A stretch of DNA of 64,000 nt from CAWDVH01 sp963805705 (GTDB taxonomy: Bacteria; Actinomycetota; Actinomycetes; Streptosporangiales; Streptosporangiaceae), in assembly GCA_963805705.1 (NCBI GenBank), contig CAWDVH010000001.1, positions 620,001-684,000 on the forward strand. The letters are read 5' to 3'. The notes beneath the pieces were generated by a model. The model had not been told where the DNA came from. It searched no databases and was given only the letters and a program-made list of their open reading frames with translations. Positions 8,408 to 17,059 of this stretch are shown here, one piece after another; the stretch's first letter is position 1, and every line of letters starts with the position of its first letter. Both the position numbers and the translations under genes were made by a program.

Positions 8408-8809
8408 GTGGCTGACGCCGACGACGTGCGCCGCCTGGCGCTGGCCCTGCCGCACGTCGTGGAGATCGACAGCGACGGCTTCGACTTCCGGGTCGGCGGC
8501 AAGGGATTCATCTGGTCCTACCCCGAGCGCAAGCCGGGCCGGCCGCGGCTTATCAGGACCGACATCGCGGTGCTGTTCGTCGGGGACGAGGCCGAGAAGC
8601 AGGCTCTGCTGCTCGGCGAGCCGGGAGTCTTCTTCACCGCGCCCGGCTACGACGGCTGGCCGCTGGTGCTGCTGCGGCTGGCGGAGGTAGACGCCGATCG
8701 CCTGGAGGAACTCGTCACCGACGCATGGCGGATGCGTGCCCCGGGCGCGCTGGCCGGGGAGGCCGGGGCGACTGGCGGTCTCGCCGGCCCAGAACCTCAG
8801 GCTGGCTGA
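8408..8809 (+). CDS. MmcQ/YjbR family protein
   Basis: GTG 8408 follows a GGGAGGG ribosome site. The 133-residue product shows the YjbR/MmcQ fold: VRRLALALPHVVEIDSDGFDFRVGGKGFIW, a central strand with FVGDEAEKQALLLGEPGVFFTAPGYDGWPLVLLRL, then the final helix VDADRLEELVTDAWRMRAP. These small proteins have a CyaY-like fold and are annotated as DNA-binding, though the role is not established. It is followed 139 bases later by the acyl-CoA synthetase. Confidence 0.8.
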   Translation: MADADDVRRLALALPHVVEIDSDGFDFRVGGKGFIWSYPERKPGRPRLIRTDIAVLFVGDEAEKQALLLGEPGVFFTAPGYDGWPLVLLRLAEVDADRLEELVTDAWRMRAPGALAGEAGATGGLAGPEPQAG

Positions 8810-8948
8810 CCTTTCGGTGGCTGAGGCCGGCCGTCATCAGTCGTCGACATTGCTCCGGCGGCGGCGTAGCTTCTCGGTCAAGTACTCCGGTTTCGCCGGA
8901 CCGCGCCCGGGTTCCGGCCGGTATGACCGGGACGGATGGGGAGCAGCA

Positions 8949-10871
8949 ATGTATGCCGCTGAACACGCCAGGGCCTGCCCCGGCCAGCCGGCCATCGTGA
9001 TGGCGACCGGCGGTGAGGTGGTGACCTACGCCGAGTACGAGTCCACCGCCAACCGGGTCGCGCACGCGCTGCGCGGCGCGGGGCTGCAGCGGCGCGATCA
9101 TGTCGCGATCTTCATGGATAACGACCCGCTGATGCTGGTGTGCGAGGGCGGCGCCGAGCGGACCGGCCTGTACTACACGTGCGTGAACTCCTACCTGTCG
9201 GCCGAGGAGGTGGCCTACATCATCAATGACTCGCGAGCCAGGGTAGTGATGACCTCGGCGGCCAAGGCCGAGGTGGCGGCCAGGCTCCCGGCGCTGTGCC
9301 CGAACGTCGAGCGGTGGCTGATGACCGGCGCCGGAGGCGACCCGGACGGGCCGTTTGAGTCCTGGGAGGACCTGATCGCCGCGCAGCCCGCCAGCCCCGT
9401 GCCGGACGAGCAGCTCGGGACGGCGATGCTGTACTCGTCGGGCACCACCGGCCGCCCTAAGGGCGTCCTGCGTCCTCTCCCGGAGGTCCGCCCCGGAGAG
9501 AACCTGGCCGTCCTGGAAGGGCTCAAGGCGATGTGGGGGTTCCGGGCCGGCATGACCTATCTGTCGCCCGCGCCGCTGTACCACAGCGCGCCCTGCGCGA
9601 GCGTCGCGCTCGCCCTGCGCCTCGGGGCCACCGTGGTGGTCATGGAGCACTTCGACGCCGCCCAGTTCCTTGAGCTGGTGGGCCGGTACCGGGTGACTCA
9701 CTCGCAGATGGTGCCGACGATGTTCTCCCGGCTGCTCAAGCTGCCCGAGCCAGTGCGCGAGGCCGCAGACGTGTCGTCGCTGGAGGTGATCGTCCACGCC
9801 GCGGCCCCCTGCCCGGTGCCGGTCAAGGAGCAGATGATCAGCTGGCTCGGCCCCATCATCCTGGAGTACTACGGCGCGACCGAGGCCAACGGCTTTACCT
9901 TCTGCGACTCAAAGGACTGGCTTGCGCACAAGGGAACGGTGGGACGGGCCGTGGTCGGCGAGGCGCTCATCCTCGACGAGGCCGGCCAGGAGTGCCCGGC
10001 CGGCACGACGGGAACCGTGTGGTTCCGCGGCGCCACCAACTTCGAGTACTTCAACGATCCCGCCAAGACCGCCGAGTCCCGCGCCGGGGCCGGCGACACG
10101 AGCACGGTCGGCGATGTCGGCTACCTGGACGACGAGGGGTATCTCTACCTCACCGACCGGAAGTCCTACATGATCATCTCGGGGGGAGTGAACATCTACC
10201 CTCAGGAGACCGAGAACCTTCTGATCACCCATCCCAAGGTCATGGACGCCGCCGTGATCGGCGTGCCCGACGAGGATATGGGCGAGGCGGTCAAGGCCGT
10301 CGTTCAGCCTGGCCCCGGCGTGGAGCCGGGGCCAGATCTCGAGCGTGAGCTCATCGCCTTCTGCCGTGCGCACCTGGCCCATTTCAAGTGCCCGCGCACG
10401 ATCGACTTCCAGGACGAGCTGCCCCGGCTCCCGACCGGCAAGCTGTACAAGCGGCTCCTGCGGGACCGCTACTGGGGGACGCCGGACCCGGACCAGGCCG
10501 TCCGCGCCGAGCTCGTCGCGGTCGAGGCCGACTGGGCCAGGGCGATCGTGTCCAACGACGTCGCGCGGATCGCCGGGTTCATGACCGAGGACTGGGTGAT
10601 TGTCTCTGATTCGGGGGTCACGTCCGCAGAGCACTTCCTGTCGGTCATCCGGTCGGGCGAGCTGACCCACTCGGCTATGGTCCGCGCCGGCGCGAGCCGG
10701 ATCCGGGTCCACGGTGATAGCGCGGTCGTGACGGAGCGGGTGACCAGCACCGCGTACTACCGGGGGCGACGGCTGGACGCTGATGAGTGGGCGACGGACG
10801 TGTTCGTGCGGCCGGATGGCCGCTGGCGGTGCGCGCTGACCCACGTCACCGCGGCGCGGACCACGGCCTGA
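8949..10871 (+). CDS. acyl-CoA synthetase (AMP-dependent) fused to a C-terminal NTF2-like (DUF4440) domain
   Basis: A 640-residue adenylating enzyme. Residues 1 to about 510 are the acyl-CoA synthetase: P-loop LYSSGTTGRPKGV, the A5 motif YYGATEANG, the STVGDVGYLDDEGYLYLTDR hinge region, and the catalytic Lys segment LPTGKLYKRLLRDRYW. It should activate a carboxylic acid to its CoA thioester through an acyl-adenylate. From about residue 513 (DQAVRAELVAVEADWARAIVSNDV) to the end is a complete NTF2-like DUF4440 domain with the usual MTEDWVIVSDSG and WATDVFVRPDGRWRCALTHVT strands. No stop or start separates the two. ATG 8949 follows a GGGGAG site; the open frame upstream is not family-like. Confidence 0.85.
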   Translation: MYAAEHARACPGQPAIVMATGGEVVTYAEYESTANRVAHALRGAGLQRRDHVAIFMDNDPLMLVCEGGAERTGLYYTCVNSYLSAEEVAYIINDSRARVVMTSAAKAEVAARLPALCPNVERWLMTGAGGDPDGPFESWEDLIAAQPASPVPDEQLGTAMLYSSGTTGRPKGVLRPLPEVRPGENLAVLEGLKAMWGFRAGMTYLSPAPLYHSAPCASVALALRLGATVVVMEHFDAAQFLELVGRYRVTHSQMVPTMFSRLLKLPEPVREAADVSSLEVIVHAAAPCPVPVKEQMISWLGPIILEYYGATEANGFTFCDSKDWLAHKGTVGRAVVGEALILDEAGQECPAGTTGTVWFRGATNFEYFNDPAKTAESRAGAGDTSTVGDVGYLDDEGYLYLTDRKSYMIISGGVNIYPQETENLLITHPKVMDAAVIGVPDEDMGEAVKAVVQPGPGVEPGPDLERELIAFCRAHLAHFKCPRTIDFQDELPRLPTGKLYKRLLRDRYWGTPDPDQAVRAELVAVEADWARAIVSNDVARIAGFMTEDWVIVSDSGVTSAEHFLSVIRSGELTHSAMVRAGASRIRVHGDSAVVTERVTSTAYYRGRRLDADEWATDVFVRPDGRWRCALTHVTAARTTA

Positions 10872-10913
10872 CCGCCGGCCTCGCCGCGCCGCAGGCCTGA
10901 CCGCGGCTGGCCC

Positions 10914-12968
10914 TCACCGCTGGTCGCTGTCCGCCGTGGTCAGCTTCTGCCACAGGAATTCCAGCACCAGCGCCCACTTGAGCGCCCGCTGCTCGTTGTC
11001 GGCGGCCGCGCCGTGGCCGCCCTCGATGTTCTCGTAGTAGCTGACGTCGTGGCCGTGCTCCAGCAGCCGCGCCACCATCTTGCGGGCATGCCCTGGGTGC
11101 ACGCGGTCGTCCCTGGTCGACGTGAGGAGCAGCACGGGCGGATACTGCTGGCCGGCCGATACGTTGTGATAGGGCGAGAACGGCCGCAGGTACTCCCACT
11201 CATCCGGCTCGCGCGGGTCACCGTACTCCGCCATCCAGGACGCCCCGGCCAGCAGCTCGTGGTAGCGCCGCATGTCCAGCAGCGGTACCTGGCTGACGAT
11301 CGCGCCGAACAGCTGCGGATAGCGGGTCAGCATCACGCCCATCAGCAGGCCGCCGTTGCTGCCGCCCTCGATGCCCAGCCGGCCGGGGGTGGTGATACCC
11401 CGGCGCACCAGGTCCGCGGCCACGGCGGCGAAATCCTCGTACACCCGGTGGCGGTGCACCTTGGTCGCCGACTGATGCCACTGCGGTCCGTACTCGCCGC
11501 CGCCCCGCAGGTTGGCGACCACATAGGTACCGCCGCGGGCCAGCCAGCCGCGGCCGATGATGCCGCTGTAGGACGGGGTGAGCGAGATCTCGAAGCCGCC
11601 GTACCCGGTGAGCAGGGTGGGCCCGGAAGCCGGATCGCCCGGCCCGACGACGAAATAGGGCACTGAGGTACCGTCCGCGGAGATAGCGAAGAACTGCCGC
11701 ACCGACAGCCCCGCGACGTCGAAGAACGCCGGCGCCTGGCGGAGCGTTTCTGCCTCGCCGCCGACGTGCCCGTAGCGCAGCGTGTCCGGCTCGGTGAATC
11801 CGCTGGACACCAGCATGTACTCGTCGCTGTCGTGCGGGTCGGTGTCCTCGATGTCGGTATGGGCGAATTCAGGCACGCCGGCCAGCGCCGCCCGCTGCCA
11901 CTGGCCGTCGGCCGGCGTGAGCACGGTCAGCTGGCTGCGCACATCGCGGAGCAGGTTGAGGATCAGGTGATGACGGGTCCAGGCGTAGTAGCTCAGCGAG
12001 GTGTGCGCGTCCGGCTCGAACAGCACCGACAGCTCCCGGTCGCCGGCCAGGAAGGCCTCGAACCTGGCCGCCAGCAGCGCTCCGGCCGGGTACCTGATGC
12101 CGCCGGTGGTCCACGGCGAACGGGGGCGCACCAGCAGCCACTCGCGCTGAATCTCGATGCTGGCGTCCTGCGGCACCGCTATCGGGACCAGCTCGCCGCG
12201 GCCGGTGCGCAGCCACCACTGGCTGCGGTAGAAATCGATGCTGCGCACCACGAAGTCACGCTCGTAGCCTTCGGTCTCATCGTGGAACGCCTGGATCGAC
12301 ACGTCCTGCGGCTGGCCCTCGTAGACCACTGTCGCCTCCGACAGCGGGGTGCCGCGGCGCCACTGCTTCACCACCCGCGGGTAGCCCGACGAGGTCAGCG
12401 ATCCGGGGCCGAAGTCGGTCGCCACGTAGATCTGGCCGGCGTCGATCCACCCCACGTCGCTCTTGGCCTCAGGGAGCCGGAACCCGTCCTCGACGAAGCT
12501 GCGCTCCTCGATGTCGAACTCGCGGACCACGTTCGCGTCCGCGCCGCCTCGGGACAGCTTCACCAGCGCCAGGCGGTAGCCGCCGGACCGCAGCACGGTC
12601 GCGCCCTGCCAGACCCAGCTCTCGTTCTCCTGCCCGGCCAGCGCGTCGACGTCGAGCAGGACGTCCCAGTCCGGCCGGGCCCGGCGGTACTGTTCCAGCG
12701 TCGTGCGCCGCCACAAGCCCCTGGGGTGGGCCGCGTCCTGCCAGAAGTTGTACAGGTAAGCGCCCCGCCGCCCGACGAACGGGATGCGGTCGTCGGCGTC
12801 GAGCACCTGGCGGATCTCGGTGCGCAGATCCTGGAACCTGGTCCCGCCGGACAGCTCGCCGATGGTCTTGGCACTGCGCTCGGCGACCCAGCCCAGAGCC
12901 GCTGCTCCGGTCACGTCCTCCAGCCACTGGTGCGGATCCGCATCGGGTGCCGCCTGGGCTGAGCTCAT
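10914..12968 (-). CDS. prolyl oligopeptidase family serine peptidase (S9)
   Basis: A 684-residue S9A-type peptidase. It begins with the usual DPHQWLEDVTG N-terminus, contains a beta-propeller region (about 70-410), and ends with the peptidase domain: GYGGFEISLTPSYS, then YVVANLRGGGEYGPQWHQ, the nucleophile elbow GIEGGSNGGLLMG, the Asp in TSTRDDRVHPGHA and the His in IEGGHGAAADN. It should cleave short peptides, probably after proline, in the cytoplasm, since no signal peptide is seen. Its ATG overlaps the stop of the upstream hydrolase by 4 bases, so the two are translationally coupled. Confidence 0.9.
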   Translation of the reverse strand: MSSAQAAPDADPHQWLEDVTGAAALGWVAERSAKTIGELSGGTRFQDLRTEIRQVLDADDRIPFVGRRGAYLYNFWQDAAHPRGLWRRTTLEQYRRARPDWDVLLDVDALAGQENESWVWQGATVLRSGGYRLALVKLSRGGADANVVREFDIEERSFVEDGFRLPEAKSDVGWIDAGQIYVATDFGPGSLTSSGYPRVVKQWRRGTPLSEATVVYEGQPQDVSIQAFHDETEGYERDFVVRSIDFYRSQWWLRTGRGELVPIAVPQDASIEIQREWLLVRPRSPWTTGGIRYPAGALLAARFEAFLAGDRELSVLFEPDAHTSLSYYAWTRHHLILNLLRDVRSQLTVLTPADGQWQRAALAGVPEFAHTDIEDTDPHDSDEYMLVSSGFTEPDTLRYGHVGGEAETLRQAPAFFDVAGLSVRQFFAISADGTSVPYFVVGPGDPASGPTLLTGYGGFEISLTPSYSGIIGRGWLARGGTYVVANLRGGGEYGPQWHQSATKVHRHRVYEDFAAVAADLVRRGITTPGRLGIEGGSNGGLLMGVMLTRYPQLFGAIVSQVPLLDMRRYHELLAGASWMAEYGDPREPDEWEYLRPFSPYHNVSAGQQYPPVLLLTSTRDDRVHPGHARKMVARLLEHGHDVSYYENIEGGHGAAADNEQRALKWALVLEFLWQKLTTADSDQR

Positions 12969-13771
12969 CCGGAGTGGCGCTGCAGGAATGCCTGGGTCTG
13001 CTGGTTGAACGCCTCGACGTTCTCGTAAATCGGCGCGTGCGCGCAGTCCTCGAACACGATGAGCTCGGAGTCCGTGATCGCCTGGGCCAGCGGACCGGCG
13101 AAACGGGTGGAGGTCACCTGGTCGTGCCCCCCGAAGGTGAGCAGGGTGGGTGCCTCGATCGATCCGAGCGCCGCGCGCGCGTCGTGGGTCAGGACGGCCT
13201 CGGACTGGCGCAGGAAGGCGTCCACCGGCGGCATCGGGCGCCCGCGCACGAAGTCGGCGAGGGAGTCGATGTACTCAGGCCGCGCGGCGTACAGCTCCGG
13301 GGTGAAGCACCAGGGGAAGATCCCCTTGATCACCATGTCGGTCACGCTGCCCAGGCCCTGCGCCATGATCCGCCAGCCCTCGACGACCGCGCGCAGGAAC
13401 GGATCCGAGCTCGGCCAGGCGCTGTGCAGTGACAGGGACTTGACCAGGGACGGGTTCTTGGCCGCCAGCCACATTCCGGTGGCCGCGCCCAGGGACAGCC
13501 CGGATACATGGGCGCGATCAATGCCGACGGCTCGCATGAACGCGGCGACGTCATCGGCGAGCAGCTCGGTGGTGTAAATGCCTTCCGGCTTGTCACACAG
13601 GCCGGCACCGCGCAGGTCCACCGTGAAGCAGGTGAAGTGCTTGGCGTACTCCGCCACCTGGAATGCGTAGCAAGCCTGATCCGCCGCGAGATACGGGATC
13701 AGGACAAGGGGCTCGCCCTCGCCCTGGACCTCGTAATAGATGTCAATGCCGTTCGCCGGTACGGTTGGCAC
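12965..13771 (-). CDS. alpha/beta hydrolase
   Basis: A 268-residue hydrolase of the 3-oxoadipate enol-lactonase/haloperoxidase type: EPLVLIPYLAADQ in the oxyanion region, VDLRGAGLCDKP, the nucleophile GLSLGAATG, the acid in TFGGHDQVT and the His in EDCAHAPIYEN. GTG 13771 has GGGGG about 6 bases upstream. It is the first gene of a two-gene unit with the prolyl oligopeptidase (4-base overlap), which suggests a shared role in breaking down or modifying an ester or peptide compound. The substrate is unknown. Confidence 0.8.
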   Translation of the reverse strand: MPTVPANGIDIYYEVQGEGEPLVLIPYLAADQACYAFQVAEYAKHFTCFTVDLRGAGLCDKPEGIYTTELLADDVAAFMRAVGIDRAHVSGLSLGAATGMWLAAKNPSLVKSLSLHSAWPSSDPFLRAVVEGWRIMAQGLGSVTDMVIKGIFPWCFTPELYAARPEYIDSLADFVRGRPMPPVDAFLRQSEAVLTHDARAALGSIEAPTLLTFGGHDQVTSTRFAGPLAQAITDSELIVFEDCAHAPIYENVEAFNQQTQAFLQRHSG

Positions 13772-13911
13772 CCCTGACCCCCAATCCGGCGGCCGCCTCT
13801 GTCCGGCCGCCTGCCACTGAGCCCATCCTCCCCCCGCCCGGCGCTGCGGCGAACACCGGCTGCCGCATACGATTGCGCAATGACTGATGTCCGGATGGGC
13901 GGCTGTCTTCG

Positions 13912-14697
13912 GTGACGGGCCAGTTTGATCCCACGGTCGCGAGCATCGCCAGGATCTACGACTACTGGCTGGGCGGCAAGGATAACTACGCCGCCGACCG
14001 GGAAGCGGCCGAGCAGGCGATCGCCGCCAATCCCGGTATCGTCGCCGATGTCCGGGCGAACCGGGCCTTCCTGGCCAGGGCGGTGGATTATCTCGCCGCG
14101 GAGCACGGCATCAGGCAGTTCCTCGACATCGGCACCGGGCTGCCCACGGCCAGCAATACCCACCAGGTCGCGCAGTCCGTGGCGCCGGACTCCCGGATCG
14201 TCTACGTGGACAATGACCCGATCGTGCTGCTGCACGCCAGGGAGCTGCTGACGAGCACCCCGGAGGGTGCGACCGCTTACCTGGATGCTGATCTCCGCAA
14301 CACCAAGGACATCCTGGGGCTCGCGGCGCAGACCCTGGATTTCAGCCGGCCGGTCGCGGTCATGCTCCTGATCATCCTGCACCTGATCCCCGACGCCGAT
14401 GACCCGTACGGCATCGTGGCCCAGCTGGCGGACTCGCTGGCACCGGGCAGCTACCTGGTGATCTCGCACCCCGCCAATGACATCAGGCCTGCCGCCATGG
14501 CGGAGATGACCAGGCGGGTCAATGCCCGGCTCGGCTCGGGACGGGGCACGATGCGAGACCGCGCCGCGATCATGCGCTTCTTCGACGGCCTGGAGCTGGT
14601 CGAGCCCGGCGTGGTGCAGCCGCAGCAATGGCGGCCCGCGGGACCCGTCACCGCGGCTGACGTCACCGCCTGGTGCGGCGTCGCCCGCAAGGCATAG
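13912..14697 (+). CDS. SAV2177-family (DUF574) SAM-dependent methyltransferase
   Basis: A 261-residue member of the DUF574/Methyltransf_19 family that is abundant in actinomycetes. It has the diagnostic VASIARIYDYWLGGKDNYAADR start, ANRAFLARAVDYL, then motif I FLDIGTGLPTASNTHQVAQ, the acidic strand IVYVDNDPIVL, and the end VTAADVTAWCGVARKA. No methyl acceptor is known for the family. Genes of this type often lie near XRE/DUF397 modules, as here (convergent with the XRE gene). Start GTG 13912. Confidence 0.88.
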   Translation: MTGQFDPTVASIARIYDYWLGGKDNYAADREAAEQAIAANPGIVADVRANRAFLARAVDYLAAEHGIRQFLDIGTGLPTASNTHQVAQSVAPDSRIVYVDNDPIVLLHARELLTSTPEGATAYLDADLRNTKDILGLAAQTLDFSRPVAVMLLIILHLIPDADDPYGIVAQLADSLAPGSYLVISHPANDIRPAAMAEMTRRVNARLGSGRGTMRDRAAIMRFFDGLELVEPGVVQPQQWRPAGPVTAADVTAWCGVARKA

Positions 14698-14759
14698 TCG
14701 CGCCCGCTGCGCTGGCCGGGGCTGGTGCGCTGGCCGAGCTTGCGCCAGCCGAGCTTGCG

Positions 14760-15668
14760 CTAGCCGAGCTCCCTGAGCATCGCCCGGATCGAGCGGGCGG
14801 CACCGCGGGCGGGCGGGGCCTGCAGGCACAGGCGCTCCATCACGGCCAGGTAGTGATCGACAGTCTCCCGCTTGTCCAGGTAGAGGGCACCGGTGAGCTG
14901 CTCGACGTAGACCACATCGGGCAGGTCAGGCTCGGCGAAGCGCAGGATGCTGAATGCTCCCGCGGTGGCCGCGTGGCCGCCGGCCTGGAAGGGGATGATC
15001 TGGATGGTCACGTTCGGCTGGGCGGCTGCCTCGATGAGGTGCTTCAGCTGCGCGCGCATGACGTCCGCGCCGCCGACTGGCCGCCGCAGTACCGCTTCGT
15101 CCACCACCGCCCACAGATGTGGTGCTCGCGGTCCGGTGAGCAGCAGCTGGCGCGCCTTCCGCAGCCTGACCCGCCTGTCGATCTCCTCGGCCGGGGCGTC
15201 GGCGTGGCCCAGCAGCGTGACCGCACGGGCGTAATCCTCGGTCTGCAGCAGGCCGGGCATGAACTGGATCTCGTAGGAGCGGATCTGGGTGGCTGCCTCC
15301 TCAAGGCCCACGTAGGCCTCGAACCAGCCAGGCAGGATGTCGGAGTAGTCGTGCCACCAGCCCTGGGCATTGGCGCGGCGGGCGAGGTCCCGGAGCGCTG
15401 CGCGCTCGTGCTCGTCCGTCACGCCGTAGAAGGTGAGCAGGTCAGCGATGTCACGGTCCTTGAAGCCGACCCGGCCGGTTTCCAGCCTGCTGACCTTCGA
15501 GTGGGATCCGCGGATCACATCCCCGGCTTCCTGCAGGGAGATCCGCCGTTCCTCGCGCAGCCGGCGAAGCTGGGCGCCCAGCAGGATGCGCAGCACGGTA
15601 GGGCCGCCGCTGCCCGGCGAGGCGAACAGGCTGAGGACCTGGCTGTCGTCAGGCTCGGCTGTGACCAC
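14760..15668 (-). CDS. XRE family regulator with DUF5753 domain
   Basis: The N-terminal Xre helix-turn-helix reads LRRLREERRISLQEAGDVIRGSHSKVSRLETGRV (about residues 33-70). The rest is a DUF5753 domain: GWWHDYSDILPGWFEAYVGLEEAATQIRSYE, the FMPGLLQTEDYARAV motif and ALYLDKRETVDHYLAVMERL. In actinomycetes this protein pairs with a DUF397 protein, found here just upstream in the same direction. GTG 15668 is preferred over an earlier GTG at 15686 because GGAG lies 5 bases before it. Probably autoregulated with its partner; targets unknown. Confidence 0.88.
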   Translation of the reverse strand: MVTAEPDDSQVLSLFASPGSGGPTVLRILLGAQLRRLREERRISLQEAGDVIRGSHSKVSRLETGRVGFKDRDIADLLTFYGVTDEHERAALRDLARRANAQGWWHDYSDILPGWFEAYVGLEEAATQIRSYEIQFMPGLLQTEDYARAVTLLGHADAPAEEIDRRVRLRKARQLLLTGPRAPHLWAVVDEAVLRRPVGGADVMRAQLKHLIEAAAQPNVTIQIIPFQAGGHAATAGAFSILRFAEPDLPDVVYVEQLTGALYLDKRETVDHYLAVMERLCLQAPPARGAARSIRAMLRELG

Positions 15669-15749
15669 GCGTCCTCCCCAGAACACCAGATATCGCAGTG
15701 TTCCACACTCGCCTGGCCGCCGCCACGACGCTAAGGCCAGGGGGGACGG

Positions 15750-15974
15750 CTACCCGAAGTCGCCGTCTCTGGCGCCACCGATGAACGCGTCCCACTCGGC
15801 TTGCGTGAAGATCAGGGCCGGACCGGCCGGATAGCGGGAATTGCGGACCGCCACCGCATCCCCCGGCAGCTCGGTCATTTCCACGCAGTTACCGCTAGGG
15901 CTGCTGTGATGGCTCTTACGCCACGCCACATCGCGCAGCCGTGACGCCCGCATGCCATTGCGCGCCTGATCCAC
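15750..15974 (-). CDS. DUF397 domain protein
   Basis: A small protein with the DUF397 core AWRKSHHSSPSGNCVEM, VAVRNSRYPAGPALIFTQ and AEWDAFIGGARDGDFG. GTG 15974 is chosen because GGGAAGGGA precedes it at 7-8 bases; ATG 15953 has no ribosome site. It is 81 bases upstream of the XRE/DUF5753 gene on the same strand, the usual pairing. Unlike the copy at 4511 it is intact. Confidence 0.85.
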   Translation of the reverse strand: MDQARNGMRASRLRDVAWRKSHHSSPSGNCVEMTELPGDAVAVRNSRYPAGPALIFTQAEWDAFIGGARDGDFG

Positions 15975-16165
15975 GCCGCATCCCTTCCCGCCGCCCGCCG
16001 ACCAGCCCAGGCGGCACAGCTCCAGCACCTTGAGCAGGTAACACGGCAAAGTTGCTGATTCTGTGCATCCGCACTTGCATATGCACATCGACGATGGAAT
16101 CGTAGCGGATGCTCGCATCCGGCCGTGCCGCGCGACCGACATCAGGCTCCGAGGTTGACCCCGAC

Positions 16166-17059
16166 ATGCATGACGGACATCCGGCGAAGCTCCGGCTGGC
16201 TCCGGCCAGGCCCGGCGCTGGGGAGCTACCGCGCCCGGCCGCGCAGATCGCGCAGATGTGGCCATGCGCTGCGGTGCCGTCGGCGGCGGGATTGCATCAG
16301 CGCATCGCCGCCCGCGTCCTGGGCCCCGAGCTCGAGTCGTGCAAGGCAGCACGTGACTTCACCAGGGCAACGCTGCACGCCTGGGATCTGGACGTGGTGC
16401 TCATGGACGCCGCGGTGGTCGCCTCCGAGCTAGTCACCAACGCGCTGCGCCACGGGATGAACGGCCAGGAGCACACCCAGGCGGAGCTGATCTGGTGGTG
16501 GCAGGCGAGCCATCTGCTCTGCGTGGTCATCGACCCGAGCACCGAGCCGCCGGTCCGGCGGCCGGCCAGCCCGTCCGCCCAGTCGGGCCGCGGCCTGCAG
16601 GTCGTGCAGGCCATCGCCAGCGCATGGGGCTGGACCCCGCTCGCCGCCGCGCGCAAGGCCGTCTGGGCTGACCTCCCGGTCCCCGGCCCTCGGGCGGAGC
16701 CCGGAGCCTTATGCCCCCCGCCCCCGCGGGGCGGCCGCCGCCGGATGTCAGCCGGCGGGATATCGGCCGACGGGCCGCGGCGGCGCCTGCCGGCGCATGC
16801 CGGCCGCCGGATATCAGCCGGGACCGATAATTTGGACGCTCCCGCCAAATGGCGGCCCGCCGCCCCGGCCGGAGAGCTGGTTATCGGTGGGCAGCGGCTT
16901 GCTCAGGTCGGCCAGCACGACCTGCTGGCCGATCCTGAGGCCAGAGGTGATCCGGGTCATCACCGGCCCCATGGTCCCGATCGTGACCCTGACGACCCTG
17001 GCGTGGCCGCCGGCGTACACGGTGACCGTGGCGAGTCGGCCGGAGTAGTGCACGGCTGA
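16166..17059 (+). CDS. ATP-binding protein, anti-sigma/HATPase_c_2 type
   Basis: The core (about 16280-16680) is an RsbW-like ATPase domain: LESCKAARDFTRATLHAWDLD, the N-box VVASELVTNALRHGM, a VVIDPSTEPP segment and the G-box SGRGLQVVQAIASAWGW ending KAVWADLPV. Such stand-alone proteins usually bind regulators of sigma factors. ATG 16166 follows GAGG. After about 16690 the reading becomes low-complexity and, from 16814, runs antisense through the convergent adaptor gene to 17059. That long tail is unlikely to be real, so the true C-terminus is uncertain and a late frameshift is possible. Confidence 0.7.
   Translation: MHDGHPAKLRLAPARPGAGELPRPAAQIAQMWPCAAVPSAAGLHQRIAARVLGPELESCKAARDFTRATLHAWDLDVVLMDAAVVASELVTNALRHGMNGQEHTQAELIWWWQASHLLCVVIDPSTEPPVRRPASPSAQSGRGLQVVQAIASAWGWTPLAAARKAVWADLPVPGPRAEPGALCPPPPRGGRRRMSAGGISADGPRRRLPAHAGRRISAGTDNLDAPAKWRPAAPAGELVIGGQRLAQVGQHDLLADPEARGDPGHHRPHGPDRDPDDPGVAAGVHGDRGESAGVVHG
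16737..16821. repeat. three spaced GGATRTCRGCCG repeats
   Basis: The 19-mer gccgccggatgtcagccgg at 16737-16755 recurs with one change at 16803-16821, and a related GGGATATCGGCCGA lies between them. They sit at the convergent ends of the ATPase and adaptor genes and overlap the adaptor stop codon. The core is nearly palindromic. Function unknown. Confidence 0.5.

Noticed and set aside
8715..9797. 360-codon minus-strand frame opposite the acyl-CoA synthetase
   Set aside because: Composition typical of antisense frames and no ribosome site; the plus strand carries the P-loop and other motifs.
11766..12962. 398-codon plus-strand frame opposite the prolyl oligopeptidase
   Set aside because: Antisense shadow; the minus strand has all S9 motifs.
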